A stretch of DNA of 64,000 nucleotides. It comes from JBFWVR01 sp050246635 (GTDB taxonomy: Bacteria; Acidobacteriota; Vicinamibacteria; Vicinamibacterales; UBA2999). Under the pieces are notes generated by a model that saw only the letters and a program-made list of their open reading frames with translations, searched no databases and was not told the origin of the DNA. Every line of letters starts with the position of its first letter. Within the stretch, counting starts at the first letter, position 1. Shown piece after piece: positions 17,399 to 25,953 of the stretch. The DNA is taken from NCBI GenBank assembly GCA_050246635.1, contig JBFWVR010000015.1:73541-137540 (forward strand), in the 5' to 3' direction. The position numbers and the translations under genes were made by a program.

Positions 17399-17980
17399 AT
17401 GCCGCGCCTTTCCGTCGCCTCCTGCGTGCTCGTCGCCCTCGTCCTGCTCGCCGGCTGCGCCGAGCCGCCGAGCAAGGAGATGAACCAGGCGCAGGGCGCC
17501 ATCGACACCGCCCGCGCCGCCGGGGCCGAGCAGTACGCCACCGACGAGTTCACCGCCGCGGTCGACGCGTTGCAGCAATCCGACGCCGCTGTGGCCGCGG
17601 GCGACTATCGCCTGGCGCTCGACCGGGCGCTCGAGTCGCGCGAACGGGCGCAGAACGCTGCCAAGCTCGCCGTCGAGGGCCGCGCCCAGGCCCGCGGCGA
17701 GGCCGAACGTGCGGTGGCCGAGGTGGGAGCGCTGGTCGAACGCGCCGAGGCCCGGCTGATGGACCCGGAGGTCGCCGGCCTGCCCCGCCGCGCCCTGGCC
17801 GAGCCGCGGGAGACCATCGCCACCGCGTCCAGGTCTCTGCAAGAAGCGCGCACGGCACTCGCGGCCGACAACTACACCGGCGCAATCGAGGCCTGCGCGG
17901 GCGTCGCCAGCCATCTACAGGCCGCGCTCGCGGCCATCGACAAGGCCGCGGCCGGTGCGGCCGCCGGACGGCGTCGCTGA
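17399..17980 (+). CDS. Alanine-rich lipoprotein, DUF4398-like
   Basis: The 193-residue protein has a lipobox (LLAGC, modified Cys about residue 21) and an almost wholly helical, Ala/Glu/Arg-rich body with repeated ALxxA-type segments. This resembles the DUF4398 coiled-coil domain of periplasmic lipoproteins. Function is unknown; such proteins may tether or scaffold at the outer membrane. It is the only plus-strand gene for 10 kb each side and stands alone, with its own promoter just upstream. Confidence 0.75.
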   Translation: MPRLSVASCVLVALVLLAGCAEPPSKEMNQAQGAIDTARAAGAEQYATDEFTAAVDALQQSDAAVAAGDYRLALDRALESRERAQNAAKLAVEGRAQARGEAERAVAEVGALVERAEARLMDPEVAGLPRRALAEPRETIATASRSLQEARTALAADNYTGAIEACAGVASHLQAALAAIDKAAAGAAAGRRR

Positions 17981-18077
17981 CCTCTTCAGGCCCCCGTCGC
18001 AAGTTCTGAGAAGGTGAGGCGCCGGGTGGGTGGCAGTTCCTGCGACCCGTCCCCGGGCGCACCGGTACGACCGGGCC

Positions 18078-18905
18078 TCAGCGGCGCGGCGGCAGATCCG
18101 CCTGCGGGATCCAGTAGCCCTCGAAGACCACCTCGGCCCACCCGGTCAGGTAGATGCCGTCGTCGCGCCATTCGACGCGCTGGCTGCCGCCGGGTGACAG
18201 GACCTGCACGTCACGCGCCGCGCCTCCGTGCGCCATCGCCGCGACGGCGGCCGCGCAGGCGCCGGTGCCTGAGGCCGTGGTCGGGCCGACGCCGCGCTCC
18301 CAGATCCGGATGCGCACGCGGTCCGGGGCCTCGACGACCGCGAACTCCACGTTCGTGCCCGCGGTGAAGCGCGCGTGCGTGGACAGGGCCGGGCCCATCC
18401 GATGGAAGCGCTCATCGTCCGGCAGCGCGGACACGAGCTGCACGCACTGCGGGTTGCCCATGCCGAGGGTGGTGACCCGGAGGCGCTCGCCGCCCGCCTC
18501 GATGTCCTCCTCGGTCACCGCGGTCGGCTCACCCATCGCCGCGCGGAAGGTGTAGCGCGAACCACTCACCGCGGCAAGCGTCAGCGTCTTCCAGCCCGCG
18601 TCGGTGTCGACCCGGACCACGGTGGGCGCCTCGCCGCCCCCAGTCCGCTCGTGCAGGACGAGCGCCGCCAGGCACCGCAGGCCGTTGCCGGAGAGCTCCG
18701 AGGGACTGCCGTCCGCGTTGAAGAGCGTCATCCGCGCCGTGGCATCGGGGGCCACGGTATAGAGGATGAGGCCGTCGGCGCCGATGCCGTCGTGCCGGGC
18801 GCAGAGCCGGGCCGCAAGCGCGCCGGGGTCCAGGTGCTCCGCCTGCTCGGCCGGGACGAAGAGGAAGTCGTTGCCGTAGGCGTGGGCTTTCGCGACGCGA
18901 ATCAT
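18078..18905 (-). CDS. dapF: Diaminopimelate epimerase-like protein with Cys-to-Ser active-site change
   Basis: The 275-residue protein has the two-lobed DapF layout. N-terminal features are intact: AYGNDFL, IGADGLI and the first catalytic cysteine C78 in SGNGLRC. In the second lobe, where DapF enzymes usually read GETxACGTGA, this protein reads GPTTASGTGA. The second catalytic cysteine is therefore S212, and the preceding glutamate is proline. DapF normally interconverts LL- and meso-diaminopimelate for lysine and peptidoglycan. Known Cys mutants of DapF are crippled, so this may be a related isomerase or a lineage variant. It ends a ten-gene operon. Confidence 0.75.
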   Translation of the reverse strand: MIRVAKAHAYGNDFLFVPAEQAEHLDPGALAARLCARHDGIGADGLILYTVAPDATARMTLFNADGSPSELSGNGLRCLAALVLHERTGGGEAPTVVRVDTDAGWKTLTLAAVSGSRYTFRAAMGEPTAVTEEDIEAGGERLRVTTLGMGNPQCVQLVSALPDDERFHRMGPALSTHARFTAGTNVEFAVVEAPDRVRIRIWERGVGPTTASGTGACAAAVAAMAHGGAARDVQVLSPGGSQRVEWRDDGIYLTGWAEVVFEGYWIPQADLPPRR

Positions 18906-18912
18906 GGCGAGG

Positions 18913-19761
18913 CTACGGCACCTGGAAGGCGTTGAGGACCCAGGTGAAGCCGGCCGTGAAGCCCACCTCGGGATCGCGGGAGGTCATGCCGAGGAGCAGC
19001 CCCGCGTCGAGCCGGACGCTGCCGCGCGTGTAACGCCCGCCGAACCGCATCACCGCGCGATTCTCCGCGCCGATGCCGTCCACCTCCGCATGGTTGTACC
19101 GGCCGTTGATCTCCCCCACGACCTCGGTCGCGGTGGTCACGGCCCGCGCCACCGAGACACCGTACACGAGCAGGTCGTCCTGGCGGGCCCCCTCGATCGG
19201 GTCGCCCATGATGGCCAGCCCGACGTTGCCGACGACCCGAATCGACTGCACCGTCTTCGCGCCGAGCAGGGCGACGGCGAAGTCCATCGTGTCCTTGCCG
19301 AGCCCCGACTCGTTGCTCGCGTTCGGGAGCTTCGTCGCAAACCGCATCCCCATCGCCGGCCGGGAGGCCCCCTCCCCGAAGAACCGCACCTTGGTCGCGA
19401 TGACGATGTCGTCGACGGCCGTGGTCTGGTCCCCCTCGGCGGTCACGAGGCCGGCCAGGGGCCCATCGCGCCGCTCGGTGATGGACAGCCGCCGGTACAA
19501 CCCGCCGTCCACCTGGATCTCGGCGATGGAGCTGACGCCGACGCTGACGCCGAGCGTGGGCACCGACAGGAGATCGCCACGCAGGCCCGACACCGGGAAG
19601 AAGATGTCCTTCTGCCAGTCGAGGCCACCCTCGATGAGCAGGCGGCCGGCGCCGATCGTCTCGGGGTCTTCCGTCGTGAGGGGCCGCTGCTGCGCGTGGG
19701 CACTGGTGGCGCACGCCGTCAGGAGCGCCGCCACGGCGAGGATGCGGATGAACCGGGTCAC
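18913..19761 (-). CDS. Outer-membrane beta-barrel protein of unknown role
   Basis: The 282-residue protein has a signal peptide ending near AHAQ (residue 24). Alternating-residue strands with glycines and aromatic girdles follow (for example FAVALLGAKTV, VEGGLDWQ-type turns, FTAGFTWVLN), as in outer-membrane barrels. The mature N-terminus starts QQRPLTTEDPETIGAGRLLIE, seen in MetA/transporter-like barrels. GTG start 19761 overlaps the CPBP stop (GTGA). The family is not recognised beyond that. Confidence 0.65.
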   Translation of the reverse strand: MTRFIRILAVAALLTACATSAHAQQRPLTTEDPETIGAGRLLIEGGLDWQKDIFFPVSGLRGDLLSVPTLGVSVGVSSIAEIQVDGGLYRRLSITERRDGPLAGLVTAEGDQTTAVDDIVIATKVRFFGEGASRPAMGMRFATKLPNASNESGLGKDTMDFAVALLGAKTVQSIRVVGNVGLAIMGDPIEGARQDDLLVYGVSVARAVTTATEVVGEINGRYNHAEVDGIGAENRAVMRFGGRYTRGSVRLDAGLLLGMTSRDPEVGFTAGFTWVLNAFQVP

Positions 19762-20363
19762 GTCGTTACCTGTTCCTCACTGTTCCGCAGGCCGGTCGCG
19801 GGACCGGCCGTGCGGCGGATGTACTCGAGCGCCAGTGCGTCGTACGCGCCGTGCGCCACCATCGGGGCCACGAGGCCCCCGCTCCAGATTGCCAGCCCGC
19901 CGAGCACCATCCCCATGAGGGCGGCCCAGGCGCCGAGCGCCAGCAGTCGCCGGCCGCCGACATGCGCCGCGCCGAACAACACACTCGCCCAGAACCAGCC
20001 AAGCAGCGGCTGGAGCAGGCCGCGGAAGAACCACTCCTCGCCGATGCCCGCCGCGGCCCCGATCACGAGGCTGCCGGCCAGGCTGCCCCGGCCGAACAGC
20101 GGCACGAGCACGTCGCGGAAGGCGTCCCACACGCCGCCCCCGACGACGCCGCGGCGGCCGGCCTCCAGCAGCGCGTAGTTGGCGGCGGCCAGCACCAGTG
20201 CCGCAACCGCCCCGGCGACGAGTCCGGGCCCCACGGGGCCCCACTTCGGGGGAATTCCGAACAGGTGCCCGCCCCCGGCCGCCAGGAGCACGAGCCCCAC
20301 CTGCGTCGCGACGGCCACCCCCACCAGCCGCCACGGCGACACGCGGGCCAGCGTATCGCTCAC
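19758..20363 (-). CDS. CPBP-family intramembrane metalloprotease
   Basis: The 201-residue membrane protein has about six hydrophobic helices. The CPBP/CAAX-protease site is present: EEWFFRG (EExxxR), then FGAAH and a later HGAYDAL. Bacterial members are self-immunity or membrane-quality proteases of unknown substrate. Its GTG start overlaps the dtd stop (GTGA). Confidence 0.85.
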   Translation of the reverse strand: MSDTLARVSPWRLVGVAVATQVGLVLLAAGGGHLFGIPPKWGPVGPGLVAGAVAALVLAAANYALLEAGRRGVVGGGVWDAFRDVLVPLFGRGSLAGSLVIGAAAGIGEEWFFRGLLQPLLGWFWASVLFGAAHVGGRRLLALGAWAALMGMVLGGLAIWSGGLVAPMVAHGAYDALALEYIRRTAGPATGLRNSEEQVTT

Positions 20364-20824
20364 GTGCCCCGCCGGCTGTCGAGCAGGATGGTCACGGGGC
20401 CTTCGTTGACCAGCGCCACCTGCATGGTCGCCTGGAACTGCCCCGTCTCCACGGGCAGGCCGCTGTCGCGCAATTCTCGCACGACGTCCTCGTAGAGGGC
20501 GCGCGCGAGATCGGGCGCCGCCGCCCCGACGAACGACGGGCGCCGGCCGTTCTTCACGTCCGCAGCCAGGGTGAACTGCGAGACGACAAGCACCTGCCCG
20601 CCGACGTCCGCCACCGACCGGTTCATGCGCGGCCGGCCATCCAGGCCCCCGTCGTCGTCGAAGATCCGCAGGTCCCGGATCTTGCCGGCGATGAAGCGCA
20701 CGTCGTCCGGCCCGTCGCCGGTCTCGACGCCGAGCAGCACCATGAGCCCGGGGCCGATCGCGCCGACCACGTGCTCGCCCACGACAACGCGGGCGCTGGA
20801 CACCCGCTGGAGCACCGCGCGCAC
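20360..20824 (-). CDS. dtd: D-aminoacyl-tRNA deacylase
   Basis: The 154-residue protein matches DTD in length and motifs: MRAVLQRVSSARV at the start, SQFTLAADVKNGRRPSF and VNEGPVT (the family Gly-cisPro-like loop). It removes D-amino acids, and glycine mischarged on tRNA-Ala, keeping translation homochiral. It lies 21 bases after ttcA in the long operon. Confidence 0.93.
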   Translation of the reverse strand: MRAVLQRVSSARVVVGEHVVGAIGPGLMVLLGVETGDGPDDVRFIAGKIRDLRIFDDDGGLDGRPRMNRSVADVGGQVLVVSQFTLAADVKNGRRPSFVGAAAPDLARALYEDVVRELRDSGLPVETGQFQATMQVALVNEGPVTILLDSRRGT

Positions 20825-20845
20825 GGCTAGGCGTCCCCGCCGGGA

Positions 20846-21712
20846 TCAGGACGGCGAGGCATCCGTCCGCGACAGGAAAAGGGGCACGAACGCGGTGCCC
20901 GGGGGCAGGTCGCCGATCTCGTCCAGCCGCGCGGCGGCGTCGGCCGCGAGGTCCCGCGATGGGTTCAGCCGGGTGTCGAGCAGGTGCCGGGGCATGACGT
21001 TGGCGAGCGCCTTGATCATGGAGGACTTGACGTTGGGGTGCTCGCGCTCGAGGTCCATGACGAGGCGCTTGACCCGCTGGCGCTGCAGGCCGAGGTCGCC
21101 ACACGCGGGACAGCAGCAGCCGATCACCGGCAGCGCACTCTCCTTGGTGTAGGCGCGCGCCTCGGCCTCGGTCACGTACACCAGCGGCCGGATGACGACG
21201 TGGCGGCGGTCGTCGGAAACCAGCTTCGCGGGCATGGCCTTGAGGCTCCCGGCGAAGAAGAGGTTCAGGAGCAGCGTCTCGACGAAGTCATCCAGGTGGT
21301 GGCCGAGCGCGATCTTGGTCGCGCCGACCCGCTCCGCGAGCCGGTAGAGCACGCCCCGCCGCAGCCGCGCGCACAGCGAACACGGCGTCTGGCCGGGATC
21401 CAGGATGTCGTCCATCACCTCGCCGATCTTCGTGTGCTCGCTGACGAACTCCCAGCCGCGCTGGCGGCACGTGTCCGCGAGCAGTTCGTGCTGGTAGTCC
21501 TCGTAACCGGAGTCGACGTTGACGGCCACGAGCGAGAACGCGATCGGCGCGCGCTGCCGGAGCACGTCGAGCATCTGGAAGAGCGCCCAGGAGTCCTTGC
21601 CGCCGGACAGGCCGACCATCACGCGATCACCGTCCTCGATCAGGCCGTAATCGGTGATGGCCTTCGTCGTCTTGCGGGCCAGGCGGGCCTCGAGCGGGGA
21701 ACGGTAGGCCAT
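20846..21712 (-). CDS. ttcA: TtcA-type tRNA thiolase
   Basis: The 288-residue PP-loop ATPase has SGGKDS at about 35-40, the PCSLC pair in QTPCSLCARLRRG, and a second cysteine cluster CCCPACG. TtcA uses an iron-sulfur cluster to thiolate C32 of certain tRNAs. The central helix HHLDDFVETLLLN is typical. The second cluster has extra cysteines beyond the usual one, so a related TtcA/TtuA-like thiolase is possible. It follows a GT gene by only six bases. Confidence 0.88.
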   Translation of the reverse strand: MAYRSPLEARLARKTTKAITDYGLIEDGDRVMVGLSGGKDSWALFQMLDVLRQRAPIAFSLVAVNVDSGYEDYQHELLADTCRQRGWEFVSEHTKIGEVMDDILDPGQTPCSLCARLRRGVLYRLAERVGATKIALGHHLDDFVETLLLNLFFAGSLKAMPAKLVSDDRRHVVIRPLVYVTEAEARAYTKESALPVIGCCCPACGDLGLQRQRVKRLVMDLEREHPNVKSSMIKALANVMPRHLLDTRLNPSRDLAADAAARLDEIGDLPPGTAFVPLFLSRTDASPS

Positions 21713-21718
21713 GGCTTC

Positions 21719-22762
21719 CTACGATACCAGCAGGTGCCGGATGGTGTCCGGCCAGGTGAGCGCGCCGGCACGAGCCCGGCCCGCCTCCCCGAGGCGCACG
21801 GCGAGCAGTCGCTCGTCGGTCAGCAGCCGCATGGCCTGCGCCAGGCCGGCCGGGGTGGGTTCGGTGACGAAGCCGCTCGCCTCGTCCTCGACGATCTCGG
21901 CGGGGCCGCCGCTGTCGCGACACGTGATGACGGGCTTGCCGGCCGAGAAGGCCTCCACGGTCACGAAGCCGTAGTCCTCGTCGTAGGGCGCGAACACGAC
22001 GGCGCGACAGTGCGACAGGTGGTGCAGCAGGCCGGCCTCGTCGAGCCGCCCGACGAGTTGCACCCGCTCCTCGAGCCCCAGCTTGTGGCGGAGCTGGTCG
22101 AGGGACGCGAGCTCGGGCCCCTCGCCGGCGATGACGCACTTGATGTCCCAGGCATTCGGCTCGGCGAGCGCCTGCATGATCAGGTCGATCCGCTTGAGGG
22201 GCGCCAGCCGCGAGACCACGAACAGGTAGTCGCCGTAGTCGTCGCAGCGATAGTCGCGGACCGGGGCCGGCGGATACAGGACCTCCGAGCCGAGGCCGCC
22301 CCACCGCTCGAGCCGTCCCTGGATCGTGCGCGACTGGGCGTAGAGCCGGTTGATGTTGCGGGTCAGCAGCCAGCGGTCGACCGCGTGGATGGCCTGCCGC
22401 CGCACGCCCTCCTTGATCCGGTTGCGCCACGAGATCGTGCCGCTGAAGCGATCCCAGAGGTCGTAGTACTCGCGCATGCGATGGTTGAGCCAGCACACGT
22501 GGCTCGGGTGCCGCACGGCGTAGGAGGGGTATCGCAGGCTGATGACGTGGTCGATCGGGCGGCCGTCGGCGGTCTCGCTGACGTCGGTCAGCCACGAGGC
22601 CACGTAGGCCGAGGCCTGGCGTCCGAAGCGGTTCTGCGGCGTGACGACGATCCCCGCGTCGTGACCGGCCTCCTGGAGCGCGCGCACGAGCTCCCGGGCG
22701 ATCACGAGGTGCCCGCCTTCGACGAGCGGCGGCGACGAGGTCACGACGGCGACTGTGGACAC
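21719..22762 (-). CDS. GT4 glycosyltransferase
   Basis: The 347-residue GT-B enzyme starts with VVTSSPPLVEGGHL (acceptor-side glycine loop). It carries VVSRLAPLKRIDL and a C-terminal EX7E-type nucleotide-sugar site, PYDEDYGFVTVEAFSAGKPV. It should transfer a sugar from a nucleotide donor to a growing surface glycan in the cytoplasm. GTG start; three bases after the preceding gene. Specificity cannot be read. Confidence 0.87.
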   Translation of the reverse strand: MSTVAVVTSSPPLVEGGHLVIARELVRALQEAGHDAGIVVTPQNRFGRQASAYVASWLTDVSETADGRPIDHVISLRYPSYAVRHPSHVCWLNHRMREYYDLWDRFSGTISWRNRIKEGVRRQAIHAVDRWLLTRNINRLYAQSRTIQGRLERWGGLGSEVLYPPAPVRDYRCDDYGDYLFVVSRLAPLKRIDLIMQALAEPNAWDIKCVIAGEGPELASLDQLRHKLGLEERVQLVGRLDEAGLLHHLSHCRAVVFAPYDEDYGFVTVEAFSAGKPVITCRDSGGPAEIVEDEASGFVTEPTPAGLAQAMRLLTDERLLAVRLGEAGRARAGALTWPDTIRHLLVS

Positions 22763-22765
22763 GGC

Positions 22766-24742
22766 TTACTCGTACAACGGCGTCAGGCGCACCCGGACAC
22801 CCAGGAAGCGGTTGTCCCGCGAGTCGGTCTCGAACAGCGGGATGAACCCGTGGCTGCTCGCGATCGACAGCGAATACACATAGTTGGTCGGGTTGCTGGC
22901 GTACGGCCTGTACGGCAGGCCGGCCTGCAGCTCGACCACGACGGTCTTGCGCTGGCTGGCGGGCATCTCGACGACTTCGTGCGCCGCGCCCGTGTCGATC
23001 ACGACCCGCGTGGCGGCAGCGCCGGTCTCGAGCTCGACCTCGAGGCGCGGAATCGTCAGCGACCGGAACCGCTGCGAGCCATCCGGCTGCGCCTCGGCCA
23101 CGGCAGGCGCCCGCAGCATGACATCCGCGCGGGACTCGCCCCGGACCCAGAACGCGTCGCCCTCCCGATTGTAGGCGTTGTCGTCCAGGAAGTACGCGAG
23201 CACCGGCGGCTGGCCACCAAGCGGCTGCCGCGACCGTGAGGGACTCACGTTGACGGGCAGGTCGTTGACGAGCGAGCGCTCCACGGGCAACAGCCGGAAG
23301 AGGCCGCGCTTGGTGTGCTCCCCCGGCCGGAACGACACGTAGAAGGGATTGGTGATGAGCTGCGCGGTGAACAGGCTGCTCACGCCAATCGCCACGAGCC
23401 CCGGCGTGAGGCTCGCGAGCGGCGGCAAGGCGAACAGGAACACGGGATAGACGCCGAGGAAATACCGGTTGCCCACCGGGCCGCCGCCACCGGAGTAGGT
23501 GTACGGCATGTAGAGAATCAGGGCCACCGCCGAGCCCAGGCCGCCGGCCAGCAGCAGCCACTGCCACCGCAGCCGCTGGCCGCGGGCGAACAGGAAGAGC
23601 AGGATCGCCAGCATGCCCGGGAAGTAGTAGACGGCGAACCCGGTGTGGCGTCCCACGAAGAAGTAGCCCAGGTTCCGCGTGAAGACCTGCAGCACCGCGT
23701 CCTTCGTCGCGAGCACCTCGACCGGCACGCTGTTGGTCGACCGGTCGTCGCCGACGGCGTCGAAGGTGTTCTGCTCGGTCTGGTACGGGAAGCCGCCCAT
23801 CCCGCTGTAGAAGGTCCGCCGGTCGCCGCCCTGGTAGTTCCACTCGCCGGTGATCGCGACGTTCGCGCCGAACAGCCCGCCGACCATCCCGGCGAAGACG
23901 AGGCCCGTCACGAAGCCCTGCCGCCACTGCCGCCGCCACGCGAACCAGGCGAGGACCGGGAAGATCAGCAGGATGTGCGTGGGCTTGGAGAAGGTCGCGA
24001 TGCCGAGGAACACCGCGACCATCACGTCGGAGCGCCAGCCGAACAGCCAGCGCTCGCGAAGGCCACCGGCCCGGCGCGGGTCCACGCCCGCGACCTCCTT
24101 GTAGCACCAGAAGAAGTACCCGAACGTCACCATCGCGGCGTTGAAGAAGTCGGGCGTGAGCCAGACCATGTACACGGGCGCCGCGCTCACGAACAGGTAG
24201 GCGCCCGCGAAGACCAGCGCCACCGCGGGGCGGCTGCGCGCGACCAGGAACGCATAGGCGCACGCAAACGCCGCCGTCATCAGGATCGCGTGCAGGACCA
24301 GGAAGCCGTTGGTCCCGAAGAGCACGATGAACGGCGCCGCGAACAACGGGAAGATGAACGACTTCGCGTAGTAGAGGCGCGAGGCGTCCGCGTCCGCGTG
24401 CACGACGACGTGCACCCAGGGGAAACCGCCGCCGAGCTCGAGGTCGGGATCCTTGCCCCGCTTCAGGAAGATCCCCTCGGGTCCGCTCGGGAACTCGCGC
24501 CACACGCGCACGAGGTCCTCACGGCGGTACTCGAAGTCGAAGTCCTCCGCGAGGGAGTGCCCGAGGCCGTAGTACGTCGCGCCGTCGCTGAAGAAGCCCG
24601 TGGTGACCTTCGGGAAGTCGACTGTCAGCGCCCAGCCGAGCAGCAGCAACCCGATGCCCGCCGTCGCGGCCACACCAAGGTGCCAGCCGTCGCTCCAGCC
24701 CGAGGCGCCGTGGCTGTCGCCGTTGGGTGCGTCGGTCATCAC
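22766..24742 (-). CDS. Polytopic membrane protein, GT-C glycosyltransferase-like
   Basis: The 658-residue protein has one hydrophobic helix near 25-45 and about ten more between 125 and 450, followed by a roughly 170-residue soluble C-terminal domain rich in beta segments. After the first helix comes an acidic loop (DFPKVTTGFFSDGATYY), where GT-C enzymes bind lipid-linked sugars. It probably transfers a sugar from a polyprenyl donor on the outer face of the membrane. Starts are GTG 24742 or ATG 24739; the stop/start overlaps the GT4 gene. The exact family was not identified. Confidence 0.7.
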   Translation of the reverse strand: MMTDAPNGDSHGASGWSDGWHLGVAATAGIGLLLLGWALTVDFPKVTTGFFSDGATYYGLGHSLAEDFDFEYRREDLVRVWREFPSGPEGIFLKRGKDPDLELGGGFPWVHVVVHADADASRLYYAKSFIFPLFAAPFIVLFGTNGFLVLHAILMTAAFACAYAFLVARSRPAVALVFAGAYLFVSAAPVYMVWLTPDFFNAAMVTFGYFFWCYKEVAGVDPRRAGGLRERWLFGWRSDVMVAVFLGIATFSKPTHILLIFPVLAWFAWRRQWRQGFVTGLVFAGMVGGLFGANVAITGEWNYQGGDRRTFYSGMGGFPYQTEQNTFDAVGDDRSTNSVPVEVLATKDAVLQVFTRNLGYFFVGRHTGFAVYYFPGMLAILLFLFARGQRLRWQWLLLAGGLGSAVALILYMPYTYSGGGGPVGNRYFLGVYPVFLFALPPLASLTPGLVAIGVSSLFTAQLITNPFYVSFRPGEHTKRGLFRLLPVERSLVNDLPVNVSPSRSRQPLGGQPPVLAYFLDDNAYNREGDAFWVRGESRADVMLRAPAVAEAQPDGSQRFRSLTIPRLEVELETGAAATRVVIDTGAAHEVVEMPASQRKTVVVELQAGLPYRPYASNPTNYVYSLSIASSHGFIPLFETDSRDNRFLGVRVRLTPLYE

Positions 24743-25953
24743 GTCGCCAGGAACCCGAGATCGGCGGAGAGCACGCCCGCACGACGCGTCTTGCGCGAGA
24801 CCTCGTGCAGCAGCACGTAGAGGCGTTCCATCTTCCGCACGAACGCCGCGATGTCATACCGGGCGCCGGTGCGGCGCGCGGCCTCGCCGAGGCGCGCGGC
24901 CAGCGTGGGATCCCCCGCCACCTCGAGGACCGCGGCCGCCAGCGCCGCCGCGTCCCGCTTGGGCACGATCCGCGCGTCCTTGTCGTCGGTCAGGATGTCG
25001 AGCAGGCCGTCGGCGTCGGTCGCGACGATCGGCTTCCCCATCGCCAGGGCCTCGAAGGCCGTCAGCGGCGTGCCCTCCCACAGTGACGGGAACACGACCT
25101 GGTCGTACGCCGAGAGCACGGCTCCCACGTCGCGCTGGAAGCCCAGGAACACCAGGCGGTCCCCCAGCGACAGGGCCCGGGCCTGCGTCTCCAGCTCCCC
25201 CTGCAGTTCGCCCTCGCCCGCGATGTAGATCCGCGCGTCCGGCCGGGCCGCGAGGATGGCGGGCGCGGCCGCCACCAGGTACTCGTTGCCCTTCGACGGC
25301 ATGAGCCGCGTGACCGTGCCGATGGCGTAGGCGTCCGCCGGGATGCCCAACGCGGCCCGGGCGGCGGCAATCTCCCCGGGCGACCGGGGCCGCGCGAACT
25401 CGTCGAGCGGCGCGCCGAGGTACACCACCCTGGTCCGCTCGGCCGGCATCAGGCGCGCCCGAATCGTGAACTCCGCCGTCGACTCCGACACGGCAATCGC
25501 CAGGTCGGTGTGCGGCGCCAGCAGCCGGTCGGCGGCCTTCTGGAACCACGGCGTGTCGGTGTGGTTCGCGTGCTCGTGCAGGATCGCGGGGATGCCCAGC
25601 CACCACGCGCACAAGCGGCCAAAGGTGGTGGCGCCGTACCCGTGCATGTGCAGCACGTCCGCCCGCTTGGCCTCCAGTACCTTCAACAGCGCCGGGAACG
25701 TGGCCGGATCGAACTTGTGGCGTGCGAGGTACGTCACGTCCACGCCGAACTGCTCGAGCGTGTCTTCCGAGAGGTCCTTCCTCCGGAGGCTGATCAGCGA
25801 CACGTTGAAGCGCGACCGGTCGAACCGGGGAATCATCCACGCGAACAGGCGCTTCACCCCGTGCATGCGCGAGCCTTCCCAGCCCAGGTGGTCGCAGATG
25901 TGCACGATGTTGAGGGGCCGATCCGGCCCCGCCGGCGGCGTGTGGCCGGTCAC
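24739..25953 (-). CDS. GT4 glycosyltransferase
   Basis: The 404-residue GT-B enzyme has the early segment HICDHLGWEGSRMHGVKRLF, HMHGYGATTFGRL, VTRLMPSKGNEYL and the donor site FPSLWEGTPLTAFEALAMGKP (EX7E). Start is GTG 25953, which overlaps the upstream epimerase stop as GTGA. With its two paralogues here it builds a linear or branched surface oligosaccharide. Residues WF-H near 100-120 are typical of this family. Confidence 0.87.
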   Translation of the reverse strand: MTGHTPPAGPDRPLNIVHICDHLGWEGSRMHGVKRLFAWMIPRFDRSRFNVSLISLRRKDLSEDTLEQFGVDVTYLARHKFDPATFPALLKVLEAKRADVLHMHGYGATTFGRLCAWWLGIPAILHEHANHTDTPWFQKAADRLLAPHTDLAIAVSESTAEFTIRARLMPAERTRVVYLGAPLDEFARPRSPGEIAAARAALGIPADAYAIGTVTRLMPSKGNEYLVAAAPAILAARPDARIYIAGEGELQGELETQARALSLGDRLVFLGFQRDVGAVLSAYDQVVFPSLWEGTPLTAFEALAMGKPIVATDADGLLDILTDDKDARIVPKRDAAALAAAVLEVAGDPTLAARLGEAARRTGARYDIAAFVRKMERLYVLLHEVSRKTRRAGVLSADLGFLAT

